Part shown: piece after piece, positions 16,997 to 26,077 of the stretch
Layout of the letters: the number at the start of each line of letters is the position of its first letter
Numbering within the stretch: the first letter of the stretch is position 1
Source: Roseibium aquae
Lineage (GTDB): Bacteria; Pseudomonadota; Alphaproteobacteria; Rhizobiales; Stappiaceae
Reading direction: 5' to 3'
Length of the DNA stretch: 64,000 nt
Assembly: GCF_008711285.1 (NCBI RefSeq)
Contig: NZ_VXDC01000003.1
Coordinates: 186,001-250,000 of the forward strand
Notes under the pieces: generated by a model
The model's input: only the letters and a program-made list of their open reading frames with translations
What the model was told of the DNA's origin: nothing
The model's database searches: none
Program-made: the position numbers and the translations under genes

Positions 16997-17581
16997 ATGA
17001 TCCGTCTAGCTGCTTCCGCCTTCGCCTTGTCGCTCCTCACCGGCACGGCATTCGCAGACCCTGTCGCCTATGAATTCGACAAATCCCATTCCAACTTGTC
17101 CTTTACCTACGATCACCTTGGCTACTCCATTACCGATGGCCGTTTCGGCGCCTGGGAGGCCCAACTCCTCATCGACAAGGAAACCCCGGCCAATTCGAGC
17201 ATCAATTTCACCATCGACGTCGACAGCTTGGACACCTTCTGGGCCGAGCGGGACGCGCATCTGAAAAGCGCTGACTTCTTTGATGTCGCACAATACCCGC
17301 AGGCAACTTTCGCAAGCACCAGCGTTGAGCAGGTTGGGGAGAATCAACTCGCTGTGGCCGGCGACCTCACGATCAAGGGGATCACCAAGCCGGCCACGCT
17401 GGATGTCATCGTCACCGCCATGGGTGAGCATCCGATGGCCAAGAAACCGGCCGCAGGGTTTAAGGTCACTACCACCATCAAGCGCTCCGACTACGGCATG
17501 GATCTGTATGTGCCCTATGTTGGAGACGAGATCACAATCACCTTCCATGCCGAAACGCTGGAAGTGGCCGCAAGCCAGTAA
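16997..17581 (+). CDS. YceI family periplasmic lipid-binding protein, first copy
   Basis: A 194-residue exported protein. Signal peptide at about 1-20 (cut after TAFA-D). The mature part is a YceI lipocalin-like barrel: YEFDKSHSNLSFTYDHLGYS at its start, LKSADFFDVAQYPQATFAS in the middle, and NRSDYG-like TIKRSDYGMDLYVPYVGDEI near the end. Family members bind polyisoprenoids such as ubiquinone-like molecules. AAAGGA lies before the ATG. It heads a three-gene run with a cytochrome b561 and a second YceI, a common association suggesting lipid-quinone handling at the membrane. Physiological role unproven. Confidence 0.88.
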   Translation: MIRLAASAFALSLLTGTAFADPVAYEFDKSHSNLSFTYDHLGYSITDGRFGAWEAQLLIDKETPANSSINFTIDVDSLDTFWAERDAHLKSADFFDVAQYPQATFASTSVEQVGENQLAVAGDLTIKGITKPATLDVIVTAMGEHPMAKKPAAGFKVTTTIKRSDYGMDLYVPYVGDEITITFHAETLEVAASQ

Positions 17582-17705
17582 CAGGACAGGCCCCGCCCCG
17601 GCGGGGCCGATCCACCACCTGCCAATGGGTCAAGAGCCATGGAAGTCCAGGATCACAGAGGTCAGGGTTCCAAGGGTCCAGCGGTCCGGCCGAGAGGAGA
17701 CAGTC

Positions 17706-18290
17706 ATGCTTCGCAATACCAAAACCGGCTACGGGCGCGTCGCGATCCTGTTCCACTGGTCCATGGCCCTTCTGGTCCTCGGCATGCTCGCCGGCGGGCT
17801 CTACATGACCCGTTTGCCGATCACCGACCCGTTTACCTTTCAAGTGTATCAGTTGCACAAATCCATAGGTTTCGTGATCCTGACCATGGTTGTGTTGCGC
17901 CTGGGTTGGCGGCTGGCCAATCCGGCTCCGCAACTTCCAGGCGGTATGAAACCCTGGGAACGGTGGGCGGCGCATCTGGGGCACACCGGGCTCTATGCCG
18001 TGATGATCCTCATGCCCCTCTCAGGCTGGTTGATGGTGTCGGCATCACCCTGGAACATTCCGACCGTCGTGTTCAATGTTCTCAACGTGCCGCATCTACC
18101 GGTCCCGGCGTTCCTGGGATCGAAGGAGGAAGCCGAAGGCCTGTTCAAGAGTGCCCATTTCTATCTGGGCTGGCTCGCCATCGCGCTGGTGGTGACACAT
18201 GTGGGCGCCGCGCTAAAACACCATTTCATCGAACGCGACAGCACGCTGCGCCGGATGCTCTCGACCCAGCCGGCCCGGGACAATGCCTGA
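17706..18290 (+). CDS. Cytochrome b561 family protein
   Basis: A 194-residue four-helix membrane cytochrome. Heme-ligand histidines are visible in helix 1 (ILFHWSMALLVLGML, H17), after helix 1 (YQLHKSIGFVILTMV), and in the last segment (VVTHVGAALKHHFIERDSTL). The ATG at 17706 follows GAGGAG by 6-7 nt; a longer open frame reaches back into the preceding yceI but lacks family similarity. Family members pass electrons between membrane quinones and periplasmic partners. It sits between two YceI genes, 124 nt after one and 33 nt before the other. Confidence 0.87.
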   Translation: MLRNTKTGYGRVAILFHWSMALLVLGMLAGGLYMTRLPITDPFTFQVYQLHKSIGFVILTMVVLRLGWRLANPAPQLPGGMKPWERWAAHLGHTGLYAVMILMPLSGWLMVSASPWNIPTVVFNVLNVPHLPVPAFLGSKEEAEGLFKSAHFYLGWLAIALVVTHVGAALKHHFIERDSTLRRMLSTQPARDNA

Positions 18291-18323
18291 CCTTACAGCC
18301 AGAGTTAAAAGGACTATGTCGTC

Positions 18324-18887
18324 ATGGAAATGATCCGTTTGTCCGCGGCTGCCGCCGCGACACTGACTTGCGCCACGCTACTTCTGACCCCAGCGGCCGC
18401 GTCGACCTGGACCGTGGACCAAGGCGGCAGCACGCTCGGGTTCGAAGTGGCGCAGGGGACCGGCTCGATCTCGGGCACCTTCACCGACTGGAGCGCATCA
18501 ATCGACCTTGATCCGGACAATCTCGAAACGGCTGTGATCACGGCCCGCATCGCCCTGCCCTCCGCGACCACCGGCAACGGCCAGATCGATGGCACCCTGC
18601 CGACCGGGCAATTCTTCAATGTGGCCGAGTTTCCAGCGGCCGAATTCACGTCCGAGACCATCAGCCTCGCCAATGACGGCAGTTATGTCGCCGAGGGCTC
18701 CCTTGCGCTGAAAGGTGTCCGCCACCCGGTCACCCTTTCGTTCACCCTGGATATCGAAGGCGACACAGCCACGGCGAAAGGCACGGCCACGCTCGACCGC
18801 ACGGTTTACAACGTGGGAACAGGGGTTGGTCCGGATCAGGTGGGCGCCGATGTCAGCGTCACGATCGACTTGACCGCGACACGCTGA
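18324..18887 (+). CDS. YceI family protein, second copy
   Basis: A 187-residue exported YceI protein, diverged from the copy at 17.0 kb. Signal peptide at about 1-25 (LLLTPAAAS). The mature domain carries [39 protein letters not shown] and [16 protein letters not shown]. Its loop has an inserted [14 protein letters not shown] segment absent from the first copy, hinting at a different ligand or partner. It is followed by a clear intrinsic terminator, so it is the last gene of the operon. Confidence 0.86.
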   Translation: MEMIRLSAAAAATLTCATLLLTPAAASTWTVDQGGSTLGFEVAQGTGSISGTFTDWSASIDLDPDNLETAVITARIALPSATTGNGQIDGTLPTGQFFNVAEFPAAEFTSETISLANDGSYVAEGSLALKGVRHPVTLSFTLDIEGDTATAKGTATLDRTVYNVGTGVGPDQVGADVSVTIDLTATR

Positions 18888-18916
18888 CGGGCGCCGCAGC
18901 CGACCGCCAAAAGACC

Positions 18917-18950
18917 AAGGGCCGGAGACTTGGCGTTGCCGGCCCTTTTG
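18917..18950 (+). terminator. Intrinsic terminator after the YceI operon
   Basis: AAGGGCCGG (18917-18925) pairs perfectly with CCGGCCCTT (18939-18947) over 9 bp, followed by T-rich TTGCCTT. Confidence 0.8.
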
Positions 18951-19027
18951 CCTTATGTAGGCCGCATAACAAGATCCAAGCCGCGCGAGACCGCCAGGAC
19001 CGCGCTCCAGAGACCAAGGCCGCCATC

Positions 19028-20665
19028 ATGAACGCTCCGCTCACCCCGCCAGCCTATCAGCACAGCTCTCTGTTTCCGCAGGGCGCGGACACCACTCCCT
19101 ATCGCAAGCTGACCTCGGACTACGTGAAAACAGCCGAGTTCAACGGCGAAGAGATCCTGATGGTCGAGCCGGAAGGCTTGCGCCTTCTGGCCGAGGAAGC
19201 CTTCAAGGACATCAACCACTATTTGCGCCCCGGCCATCTGGCGCAGCTTCGTCAGATCCTCGACGATCCGGAAGCGACCGAGAACGACAAGTTCGTCGCC
19301 TTCGACCTCCTGAAGAACGCCAACATCGCCGCCCATGGCGTCTTGCCCATGTGCCAGGACACCGGGACAGCGATCATCATGGGCAAGAAGGGGCGCCGGA
19401 TCTGGACCGACGGATCGGATGAGGCCGCCCTTGGGGAAGGCGCGCGCGATGCGTATTTCAAGAAGAACCTGCGCTATTCGCAGCTCGCGCCAATTTCCAT
19501 GTTCGAGGAAAAGAACACCAAGTCGAACATGCCCGCCCAGATCGAGCTCTACTCGGAAGGCGAGGACGCCTACAAGTTCCTGTTCATGGCCAAAGGCGGC
19601 GGCTCGGCCAACAAGTCGTTCCTGTTCCAGGGGACGCCCTCGCTTCTGACCCATGACCGGATGATCGACTTTCTCAAAGAGAAGATCCTGACGCTCGGCA
19701 CCGCCGCCTGCCCGCCCTATCATCTGGCGATTGTCATTGGCGGCACTTCGGCAGAAATGACCATGAAGACGGCCAAGCTCGCCTCCGCCCGCTATCTGGA
19801 CGGCCTGCCAACCGCGGGCTCGGAACTGGGCCATGCGTTCCGCGATCTGGAAATGGAAGCGGAAATCCACAAGCTGACCCAGGCGACAGGCGTCGGCGCG
19901 CAGTTCGGCGGCAAGTATTTCTGCCATGATGTGCGCGTGATCCGTTTGCCGCGCCACGGCGCGTCGCTGCCGATCGGGCTCGCGGTATCCTGCTCCGCCG
20001 ACCGTCAGGCCGTCGGAAAGATCACCAAGGACGGCATCTTCCTGGAGCAGCTCGAAACCCAGCCGGAAAAATACCTGCCGGAAATCACGGACGACCATCT
20101 GGGCGGAGAGGTCGTGAAGATCGACCTGACCAAGCCCATGTCGGAAATCCTGGGTGAACTGACCAGGCACCCGATCAAGACGCGCCTGTCACTGACCGGG
20201 ACGCTGATCGTCGCCCGGGACGCGGCCCACGCGAAGCTGCGCGAGCGTCTGGAGGCCGGCGAGCCCCTACCCGACTACATCAAGAATCATCCGGTCTATT
20301 ACGCCGGCCCCGCCAAGACGCCGGATGGCATGCCCTCGGGCTCCTTCGGCCCGACCACGGCCGGCCGGATGGATTCGTTCGTCGATCAGTTCCAGGCGGC
20401 CGGCGGCTCCATGGTCATGCTGGCCAAGGGCAACCGCTCGCCCCAGGTCCGCCGCGCCTGCCAGGCCCATGGCGGCTTCTATCTCGGCTCGATCGGCGGC
20501 CCCGCCGCACGCCTCGCCCAGGACTGCATCAAATCCGTAGAAGTCGTGGAATATGAAGAACTCGGCATGGAAGCGGTCTGGAAGATCGAGGTCGAGGACT
20601 TCCCCGCCTTCATCGTCATCGACGACAAGGGCAACGACTTCTTCAAGGAATTGAATCTGGGGTAA
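19028..20665 (+). CDS. fum: Class I fumarate hydratase
   Basis: A 545-residue iron-sulfur fumarase of the TCA cycle, interconverting fumarate and malate. Length and sequence match the two-domain FumA/FumB type. The N-terminal domain shows [18 protein letters not shown] with the first cluster Cys (about residue 109), [18 protein letters not shown] and [20 protein letters not shown]. The C-terminal beta domain has [17 protein letters not shown] and [18 protein letters not shown] terminator just upstream separates it from the YceI operon, so it has its own promoter. Assignment is secure. Confidence 0.95.
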   Translation: MNAPLTPPAYQHSSLFPQGADTTPYRKLTSDYVKTAEFNGEEILMVEPEGLRLLAEEAFKDINHYLRPGHLAQLRQILDDPEATENDKFVAFDLLKNANIAAHGVLPMCQDTGTAIIMGKKGRRIWTDGSDEAALGEGARDAYFKKNLRYSQLAPISMFEEKNTKSNMPAQIELYSEGEDAYKFLFMAKGGGSANKSFLFQGTPSLLTHDRMIDFLKEKILTLGTAACPPYHLAIVIGGTSAEMTMKTAKLASARYLDGLPTAGSELGHAFRDLEMEAEIHKLTQATGVGAQFGGKYFCHDVRVIRLPRHGASLPIGLAVSCSADRQAVGKITKDGIFLEQLETQPEKYLPEITDDHLGGEVVKIDLTKPMSEILGELTRHPIKTRLSLTGTLIVARDAAHAKLRERLEAGEPLPDYIKNHPVYYAGPAKTPDGMPSGSFGPTTAGRMDSFVDQFQAAGGSMVMLAKGNRSPQVRRACQAHGGFYLGSIGGPAARLAQDCIKSVEVVEYEELGMEAVWKIEVEDFPAFIVIDDKGNDFFKELNLG

Positions 20666-20907
20666 GTCAACTCCATTCCCCAGCGTCATTGCCGGACCGG
20701 ATAACGGTGGACTTGATCTGGCAATCAATTCCGTGACCTTGTCCTGCAGAATGCCGTGCTGTTTCGCCAGGCAACGCTATGGACGTCTGGATCAAGTTCC
20801 GGGCGTGGCGCCTTGGGCGTTTTGTTTGAAACCCCCAAAGATGCGCGGCCACTCAAGAAGCGATCGGCTTGGGGCGTGAGATCGGTTCCGATGAAACGCC
20901 CGCCGCT

Positions 20908-22920
20908 CTAGCATTCCCGTCCGTCAGAATTGACGGCTTTGGCGAAGTCACCGTGATCCCGTTGTTCGGTCGCTGCCTTCAGGACGGCATGCGGCGGACC
21001 GGGGTGGCCAAAGAAGTAGCCTTGCGCCCTACGGCAGCCCATCTCACGGAGCCGCGCCGCCTGGGCCTCCGCTTCGATCCCTTCGGCAACCACCTCAAAA
21101 CCAAGAAACGTGTGGGCAAGCTCCAGTACGCTTTCGATGATGAAGCGCGATTGTTCGCACTGATCGATTTGCTGGGTCAGAGAACGGTCGATCTTGATCT
21201 CATCGGCATCGACATACCTCAGATAGGCCAGCGAGGAATAGCCGATACCGAAATCGTCGATCGCCACGCGGCAGCCCATCGCGCGCAACATCTTCAGATT
21301 GTCGCTGACGCGCTCCCAATTGTTGAGCTCCACGGTCTCCGTGATCTCCAGGGTCAGCAGATGCGGCGGCAAGCCGTGCCGCCTCAAAACCGCCTTCACA
21401 TAGTCGACAATGATCGTGCCGACCAAATGCTGGGCAGACACGTTGACGCTCACTTGAAAACTGGTGCCGTTGGCCCTGTTCCAGGCCGCTATGACGCGCA
21501 CGGCCTTGTCGAGGATAATGAAATCGATTTTGTTCACAAAACCGGCTTCTTCGGCCCGGCGGATGAACACATCCGGCGGCACAAGGACCCCGTTCCGCGA
21601 CCAACGGGCCAGGGCTTCGAAACCATAGGCCTGGCCGGTGTGGATGTTCACCTTGGGCTGAAGATGGAAATCGATGCTTCCGGTGTTCACGGCGCCGTGC
21701 AAATCGGACAAGAGCGCTGAGCGTTCCTCGTATTGCGCTTCCAGGTCCGCATCATAGACCGTGTAGGTGGCGCGGCCCTTTTCCTTGCTCATGTAAAGGG
21801 CGAAGTCGGCGTATTTCATGACCGTGTCAAAGGTCCGCAGGGCACGCCCTCCGCAGGACCGGACCATGGCCACGCCCAGGCTGATCCGCGCGTGGATCCA
21901 TGTATCCCCATGCCGGAGCGGTGTTTCCGACGCTTTCAAAAGCGCCTTGCAGAACACTTCGATGGTCGCGGGCGCATCGGTCGGGAGCCAGACAGCAAAC
22001 TCATCGCCGCCGAGCCGGGCAGCGAAGCCTTCAAGCGGAGCGCATGCGGCCCTGAGCCGGTCTGCGACGACACACAAGACCTTGTCGCCCGCCTCGTGCC
22101 CAAGCGTGTCGTTGATCCATTTGAACTGATCGAGATCGATCATCACAAGGGTCGAGGCCGGCTTTTTGGCAATGAGGGCGCTGACTTCGTCGGTGAAGCG
22201 CGCCCGGTTCATCAACTGGGTCAGCGGATCGTGATAGGCGAGAAACTCGGCGCGTCGCTCGGCTCTTTCGCGGCTTCTCCGCCCGTCGATTTCCCGGCGG
22301 AGCATGATCAACAGACCGATCCCGAGAAGTGCGAAAACAAGAGAGGACGCAAGGAAAGCTGCGTTTCTTTGTTGGGCCGATCTGTTGTGTGTCTCGGTGA
22401 TACTGTCCTGGAAGCGCCGCAGGAAATCAATCAGCCGGATCGTATCCGCCCGCGCCGCATCGATCGCCGTCAAAACATCGTTCTGTTGACCTGACATGGT
22501 TCGTTCGGGTGCCGCCGTATCGACCAGATCGACGACTGCGCGCAAACTGTGCGTAACCTTTGAGAAGTGTTGCTCCACTTCGCCGACCGCGTGCCGCTCA
22601 AGGCTTTCCGCCCTCACATAAAGCATATCGTTCGCCCGGCTCAGCTCTTGGCCATCTTGCGGCGAAATCGTGGTTTCCATTTGCAGGCGGGCAATCACAG
22701 ACTGCATTCGCTGCAGGTCGTTCAAGGCCATGTAGCCCTCGCGAACGAATTGCTCATAACGCGCGAGCTTTTCGATACGAGCCTGGCTGCGTGTCTCCTT
22801 GATCGCAAAAAGAGCAAGGCCGACGGCCACGATCAAACCCAGGACACCGCAGCCGTAAAAGACCGTGCTTGTGTCGGCAAAAAAACGGCGTTGGGCACTC
22901 TGGATGCGGTTAAGGCGCAT
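20908..22920 (-). CDS. dcpA: DcpA-like dual GGDEF-EAL cyclic-di-GMP enzyme
   Basis: A 670-residue membrane protein. TM1 at about 22-42, a periplasmic helical region at about 45-185, and TM2 at about 190-208. The GGDEF domain starts near 230 (YHDPLTQLMNRARF) and has an intact active-site loop RLGGDEFAVWL near 307. The EAL domain starts near 425 (GFEALARWSRNG), with INVSAQ-like VNVSAQHLV, LEITETVELN and IDDFGIGYSSLAYLRY. Both catalytic signatures look complete, so it may make and break c-di-GMP. The pruR-like gene upstream overlaps its start by 11 nt. In Agrobacterium tumefaciens this pair (PruR-DcpA) couples pterins to surface attachment. The symbol is given by that synteny and architecture. 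Confidence 0.82.
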   Translation of the reverse strand: MRLNRIQSAQRRFFADTSTVFYGCGVLGLIVAVGLALFAIKETRSQARIEKLARYEQFVREGYMALNDLQRMQSVIARLQMETTISPQDGQELSRANDMLYVRAESLERHAVGEVEQHFSKVTHSLRAVVDLVDTAAPERTMSGQQNDVLTAIDAARADTIRLIDFLRRFQDSITETHNRSAQQRNAAFLASSLVFALLGIGLLIMLRREIDGRRSRERAERRAEFLAYHDPLTQLMNRARFTDEVSALIAKKPASTLVMIDLDQFKWINDTLGHEAGDKVLCVVADRLRAACAPLEGFAARLGGDEFAVWLPTDAPATIEVFCKALLKASETPLRHGDTWIHARISLGVAMVRSCGGRALRTFDTVMKYADFALYMSKEKGRATYTVYDADLEAQYEERSALLSDLHGAVNTGSIDFHLQPKVNIHTGQAYGFEALARWSRNGVLVPPDVFIRRAEEAGFVNKIDFIILDKAVRVIAAWNRANGTSFQVSVNVSAQHLVGTIIVDYVKAVLRRHGLPPHLLTLEITETVELNNWERVSDNLKMLRAMGCRVAIDDFGIGYSSLAYLRYVDADEIKIDRSLTQQIDQCEQSRFIIESVLELAHTFLGFEVVAEGIEAEAQAARLREMGCRRAQGYFFGHPGPPHAVLKAATEQRDHGDFAKAVNSDGREC

Positions 22921-23416
22921 GGATCCGGTTCACCATCCACACCAGGTGCCGCTCTCTGATGACCGTTTCACGCTCATAATCCTCGGCATCAACCACGAAC
23001 AGGATCGGCCCCCGGTTGCGCCGTGTCAGCGGGACGCCATTTGCCCGGGTTGCGATGAGAAAGGGCGCGGCCTCCCAGGTTTCCTTCGGCATTTCCACCA
23101 TGAAATCGTTTTCAGCAGTGACTATGACCGCCGGAAGCTGGTCCAGGCCATGTTTTTTCAGCAAGTCCGCCAAAAGAACCCCATCGAAGTCGGCCGGCTC
23201 CAGCCGCCATGGCGTTTTCGTTGTGACACGAAAGGTCGGAAGTGCCTCGAGGGTTTCAGGCGTGTAGGTGGTCACCGTCCCATCCGGAGCCTCGACGACA
23301 AGCTCCGCCGGCTGATGCAGGACCGGCTCCAGGGTCACGGCAGCCGGAGCCGCCTGGACGGCAGTTCCACATAGAACTGCGGCAAAAATTGCCGCGATTG
23401 CGCCGTAAATGGTCAC
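22910..23416 (-). CDS. pruR: PruR-like periplasmic pterin-binding protein
   Basis: A 168-residue exported protein with a molybdopterin-oxidoreductase-type (sulfite oxidase-like) fold but no redox partner domain. Signal peptide at about 1-24 (ending TAVQA-A). The body reads ALPTFRVTTKTPWRLEPADF, GVLLADLLKKHGL and RGPILFVVDAEDYERE. In Agrobacterium, PruR binds a tetrahydromonapterin-type pterin in the periplasm and inhibits the cyclase activity of DcpA. Start: the frame is open further upstream but GTG at 23416 has GGGAG 8 nt before it and begins the signal peptide; a TTG two codons earlier is possible. It overlaps dcpA by 11 nt. Confidence 0.78.
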   Translation of the reverse strand: MTIYGAIAAIFAAVLCGTAVQAAPAAVTLEPVLHQPAELVVEAPDGTVTTYTPETLEALPTFRVTTKTPWRLEPADFDGVLLADLLKKHGLDQLPAVIVTAENDFMVEMPKETWEAAPFLIATRANGVPLTRRNRGPILFVVDAEDYERETVIRERHLVWMVNRIHAP

Positions 23417-23545
23417 TTTCAATACTCCCAGCCGATCTATTGTTGCTCGTCGGCACAGATAAGGCAATACACGTACTAACGATCCCGAATGAAAAGAATG
23501 CGGACGCGGGCAATTGCATTTAGCTTTCCTTAAAGTCAAATTTGC

Positions 23546-23580
23546 CCGGCCCGCGCAACCGGCCCGCGCAACCGGCCCGC
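23546..23580. repeat. Short tandem repeat, 13-bp unit
   Basis: Unit CCGGCCCGCGCAA occurs 2.7 times in perfect tandem, in the region between the pruR-like gene and the EamA transporter. If the transporter started further upstream it would encode a Pro-Ala-Arg stretch, which argues against that start. Confidence 0.8.
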
Positions 23581-23651
23581 TTGCAAAAGCGGATCCATTT
23601 CCGGAAACGCGTAACGCTGCCCTTGCAGGTAGCCTTGAAGACTTCGCCAAA

Positions 23652-24533
23652 ATGTCGGATGCAAGTCAGATGTCCGACCATGTCAAAGGCCTGTTGCTCA
23701 CCTCGGCCGGTGTGCTGCTGGTTGTTCCCGATTCCCTTTTCGTGCGGTTGATCGACGGTGATCCGATCGTCACCGCGTTCTGGCGGGCGCTGTTTTCCGG
23801 TGTCATCATTTTGGCCGGCGTGTGGTTCCTCATGGGCGCCAACGGGTTCAAGGCGGTATTCCGGACCGGCTGGCGGGGATGGCTTTACATCTGCCTGATG
23901 GGATCCACCGCTCCGGGCTTTGTTCTGGCCGTGTCCAACACCAGTGTCGCAAATGTCGTTTTTATCCTGGCGTCCATGCCGGTCTTTGCCGTTCTGTTCA
24001 GCCGGATCTTCCTGAAAGAACCGATCACACGCCGCATGACGCTCACGATAGCGGCCGTTCTCGTCGGACTTGGCGTTCTTGCCCTCGGCAGTCACACCCA
24101 AGCTGCGGCATCCTGGAAAGGCGATCTGTGGGCGCTCTATGTCTCCGTGGTCTTCGCCGGCGCCCTGACACTGGTGCGCCAGCTCAAGTCCGTCTCCATG
24201 GTGCCCGCGCTTCCGATTGCCTTTTTGGGCACCGCGCTCGCCCTTGCGCCCTTCGGTGCGCCTCTGGCGACCTTTGCCATGGACTGGCCCCTTTATCTGG
24301 CTCATGGCGGCTTCATCGGCGTGTCCGCCTGCCTCCTGGCGCTGGGGCCCCGCTACATCCTCCCCGCCGAGGCGGCTTTGTTGATCCTTCTGGAATCGAT
24401 CCTGGCACCGCTTCTGGTCTGGGCGGTGTTGGGGGAGGACCCGGGCGGTTACCCGCTGCTCGGCGGGACCATTGTCATCGGAACATTGATCGTGTCGAAC
24501 ATGATCGCGCTGCGCCGGCCCGCCTACCCGTGA
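23652..24533 (+). CDS. EamA/DMT-family transporter
   Basis: A protein of about 293 residues with ten hydrophobic segments and the two EamA repeats of drug/metabolite transporters. First-repeat cues: PDSLFVRLIDGDPIVTAFWR and ASMPVFAVLFSRIFLKEP. Second repeat: ILPAEAALLILLESILAPLL with the loop ALGPRY. Members export amino acids or small metabolites. The start is unsure: Met codons at 23652 and 23670 precede the first membrane helix and neither has a clear ribosome site; the open frame continues up to 23514 through a tandem repeat. Substrate unknown. Confidence 0.75.
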   Translation: MSDASQMSDHVKGLLLTSAGVLLVVPDSLFVRLIDGDPIVTAFWRALFSGVIILAGVWFLMGANGFKAVFRTGWRGWLYICLMGSTAPGFVLAVSNTSVANVVFILASMPVFAVLFSRIFLKEPITRRMTLTIAAVLVGLGVLALGSHTQAAASWKGDLWALYVSVVFAGALTLVRQLKSVSMVPALPIAFLGTALALAPFGAPLATFAMDWPLYLAHGGFIGVSACLLALGPRYILPAEAALLILLESILAPLLVWAVLGEDPGGYPLLGGTIVIGTLIVSNMIALRRPAYP

Positions 24534-24757
24534 AACGGTGATGGAAATCACAGCGCGTGAAGGCCGGGCAAGGCTAGATGCTGCGGTAACTGGCGCACCG
24601 TTGCCAAAAGGTGACAACAGATGGGCGAGAGCCCCTGCTCACAAACTCGTGAAGAGCGCGCAACGCCATCTTCGCGCCAGAATACTTAACCTGACGGCAA
24701 CGGACGCCATGCACACTCATGTCCACGCCTTTTTAGACACAGTCACCGTGGGGGACG

Positions 24758-25351
24758 ATGATGAAGACGGTAATCGCGGCACTGGCCGCCTTGTTAATTG
24801 GATTCACGGGGTCGGCGCTTGCCGTGCCCGGCGGCAAGTTCTTCGATCCAAACACCAAACAATGGGTGTCCTACGGCCCCTCGCACGGGGGCAAGTCGCC
24901 GATCCGCCGCAAGATGGTCAGCTATGACGGGCCTTATGAACCAGGCACGATTGTGGTGGATACGGAAGAACGGCGCCTGTATCACATCCAGCCCGGGGGC
25001 AAGGCGATGCGCTATGGCGTCGGCGTCGGCCGCGAGGGCTTCCAGTGGGCCGGAACCCACCGCATCACCCGCAAAGCCGAATGGCCGGGCTGGACACCGC
25101 CGCCACAAATGCGCGCCCGCGAGCGTGCAAAGGGACGTATTCTGCCGGCCCATATGGAAGGCGGGCCGAACAATCCGCTGGGTGCGCGGGCCCTTTACAT
25201 CGGCTCAACGCTGTATCGCATCCATGGCACAAACGAGCCCTGGACCATTGGCAGCGCCGTGTCGTCGGGCTGCATCCGGCTCGCGAATGAAGACATCAAG
25301 CATCTTTATTCCAACGTGAGCGTCGGCTCCCGCGTGGTGGTCAAGCGCTAG
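24758..25351 (+). CDS. L,D-transpeptidase (YkuD domain)
   Basis: A 197-residue exported enzyme that forms 3-3 peptidoglycan cross-links or anchors proteins to the wall. Signal peptide at about 1-22 (LAALLIGFTGSALA-V). The YkuD domain spans about 60-197 (PGTIVVDTEERRLYHIQ) and holds the active-site pair IHGTNEPWTIG and SSGCIRLANEDI, with catalytic Cys and upstream His present. GGGGG before the tandem ATG codons is the likely ribosome site. Length is typical of the short single-domain alphaproteobacterial type. A clear terminator follows. Assignment is secure; the physiological target is not known. Confidence 0.9.
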   Translation: MMKTVIAALAALLIGFTGSALAVPGGKFFDPNTKQWVSYGPSHGGKSPIRRKMVSYDGPYEPGTIVVDTEERRLYHIQPGGKAMRYGVGVGREGFQWAGTHRITRKAEWPGWTPPPQMRARERAKGRILPAHMEGGPNNPLGARALYIGSTLYRIHGTNEPWTIGSAVSSGCIRLANEDIKHLYSNVSVGSRVVVKR

Positions 25352-25384
25352 AATCAACCGGCCTTTGCGGCTTATCAATCGAAC

Positions 25385-25410
25385 AAGCCGGTGCCCCGCA
25401 CCGGCTTTCT
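25385..25410 (+). terminator. Intrinsic terminator after the L,D-transpeptidase gene
   Basis: AAGCCGGTG (25385-25393) pairs perfectly with CACCGGCTT (25399-25407) around a 5-nt loop, followed by TCT. Confidence 0.7.
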
Positions 25411-25549
25411 CCGTTTCACGGCCCCGTTCTTTACCGGTCCCTGCTCTTTACCGGCCCCTGGTCGCTGCCGGGCCGGTTAAAGCAGGCAGTAGATAGGTGA
25501 ACGCGCCGCCGGCGGATCTGAGCGCGTGCTTCCGGAGGCCTGCGCCGGT

Positions 25550-25918
25550 TCAACCGTCCCGGCTCAGGCCTTTTTCCTCCAGTTCCTTGAGATACACCCC
25601 CCAATGGCTGTCCGGGTTGCGGCCCAGGTCCAAGAGGTAATCCCAAGAGAAAATACCCGTGTTGTGAAGGTCGTCGAAATGGATCCGCACGGCGTAGTTT
25701 CCGACCGGGTCCAGCTTCATGATGCCCACGTTGCGTTTGCCGGGGATGGTTTTTTTCTGCGAGGGACCATGGCCCTGGACTTCCGCGGACGGGGAACAGA
25801 CGCGCAGATACTCCGCCGGGTATTCATGGCGCTCCCCGCTGTCGAAGGTGACTTCGAGGGTTTTCTTGTCCGCCTTCAGCTTCAACTCGCGCGGCCAAGG
25901 CTTCCTGGTATCGGTCAT
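25550..25918 (-). CDS. DUF971 family protein
   Basis: A 122-residue cytosolic protein. The pattern PWPRELKLKADKKTLEVTF, YPAEYLRVCSPSAEVQGHG and NYAVRIHFDDLHNTGIFSWD matches DUF971, also found as the N-terminal domain of gamma-butyrobetaine hydroxylases and fused to Mrp ATPases in the plant iron-sulfur protein HCF101. Here it is free-standing; an Mrp ATPase lies at 45.9 kb. A role in iron-sulfur handling is therefore possible but unproven. The ATG at 25918 has GGGGAG about 9 nt upstream; the frame is open further but without family similarity. Confidence 0.82.
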   Translation of the reverse strand: MTDTRKPWPRELKLKADKKTLEVTFDSGERHEYPAEYLRVCSPSAEVQGHGPSQKKTIPGKRNVGIMKLDPVGNYAVRIHFDDLHNTGIFSWDYLLDLGRNPDSHWGVYLKELEEKGLSRDG

Positions 25919-26077
25919 CTGTCTTGTCTCCCCGGTTTTCCGCTGATCTCTTCTTGAAATGCCCAGTGTCCTTGGACGTTTCGAACAAAACGCACGAAGC
26001 TCTAAGCGGTGGGTATCTCCCAATCAAGGGCTTACATCCGCGCCGCAGCCTGATCCCGCCCGCCGGTATACCGGGTG

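Noticed and set aside
18953-20170. Long minus-strand open frame opposite the fumarase gene (405 codons)
   Set aside because: It is the antisense shadow of a well-conserved fumarase; its translation is Arg/His/Gln-rich with no family match.
23546-23580. CRISPR-like array
   Set aside because: Only 2.7 direct 13-bp tandem copies without spacers.
23514-23651. Longer N-terminus for the EamA transporter
   Set aside because: Would be translated from a 13-bp tandem repeat into a Pro/Ala/Arg stretch before the first helix; no ribosome site.
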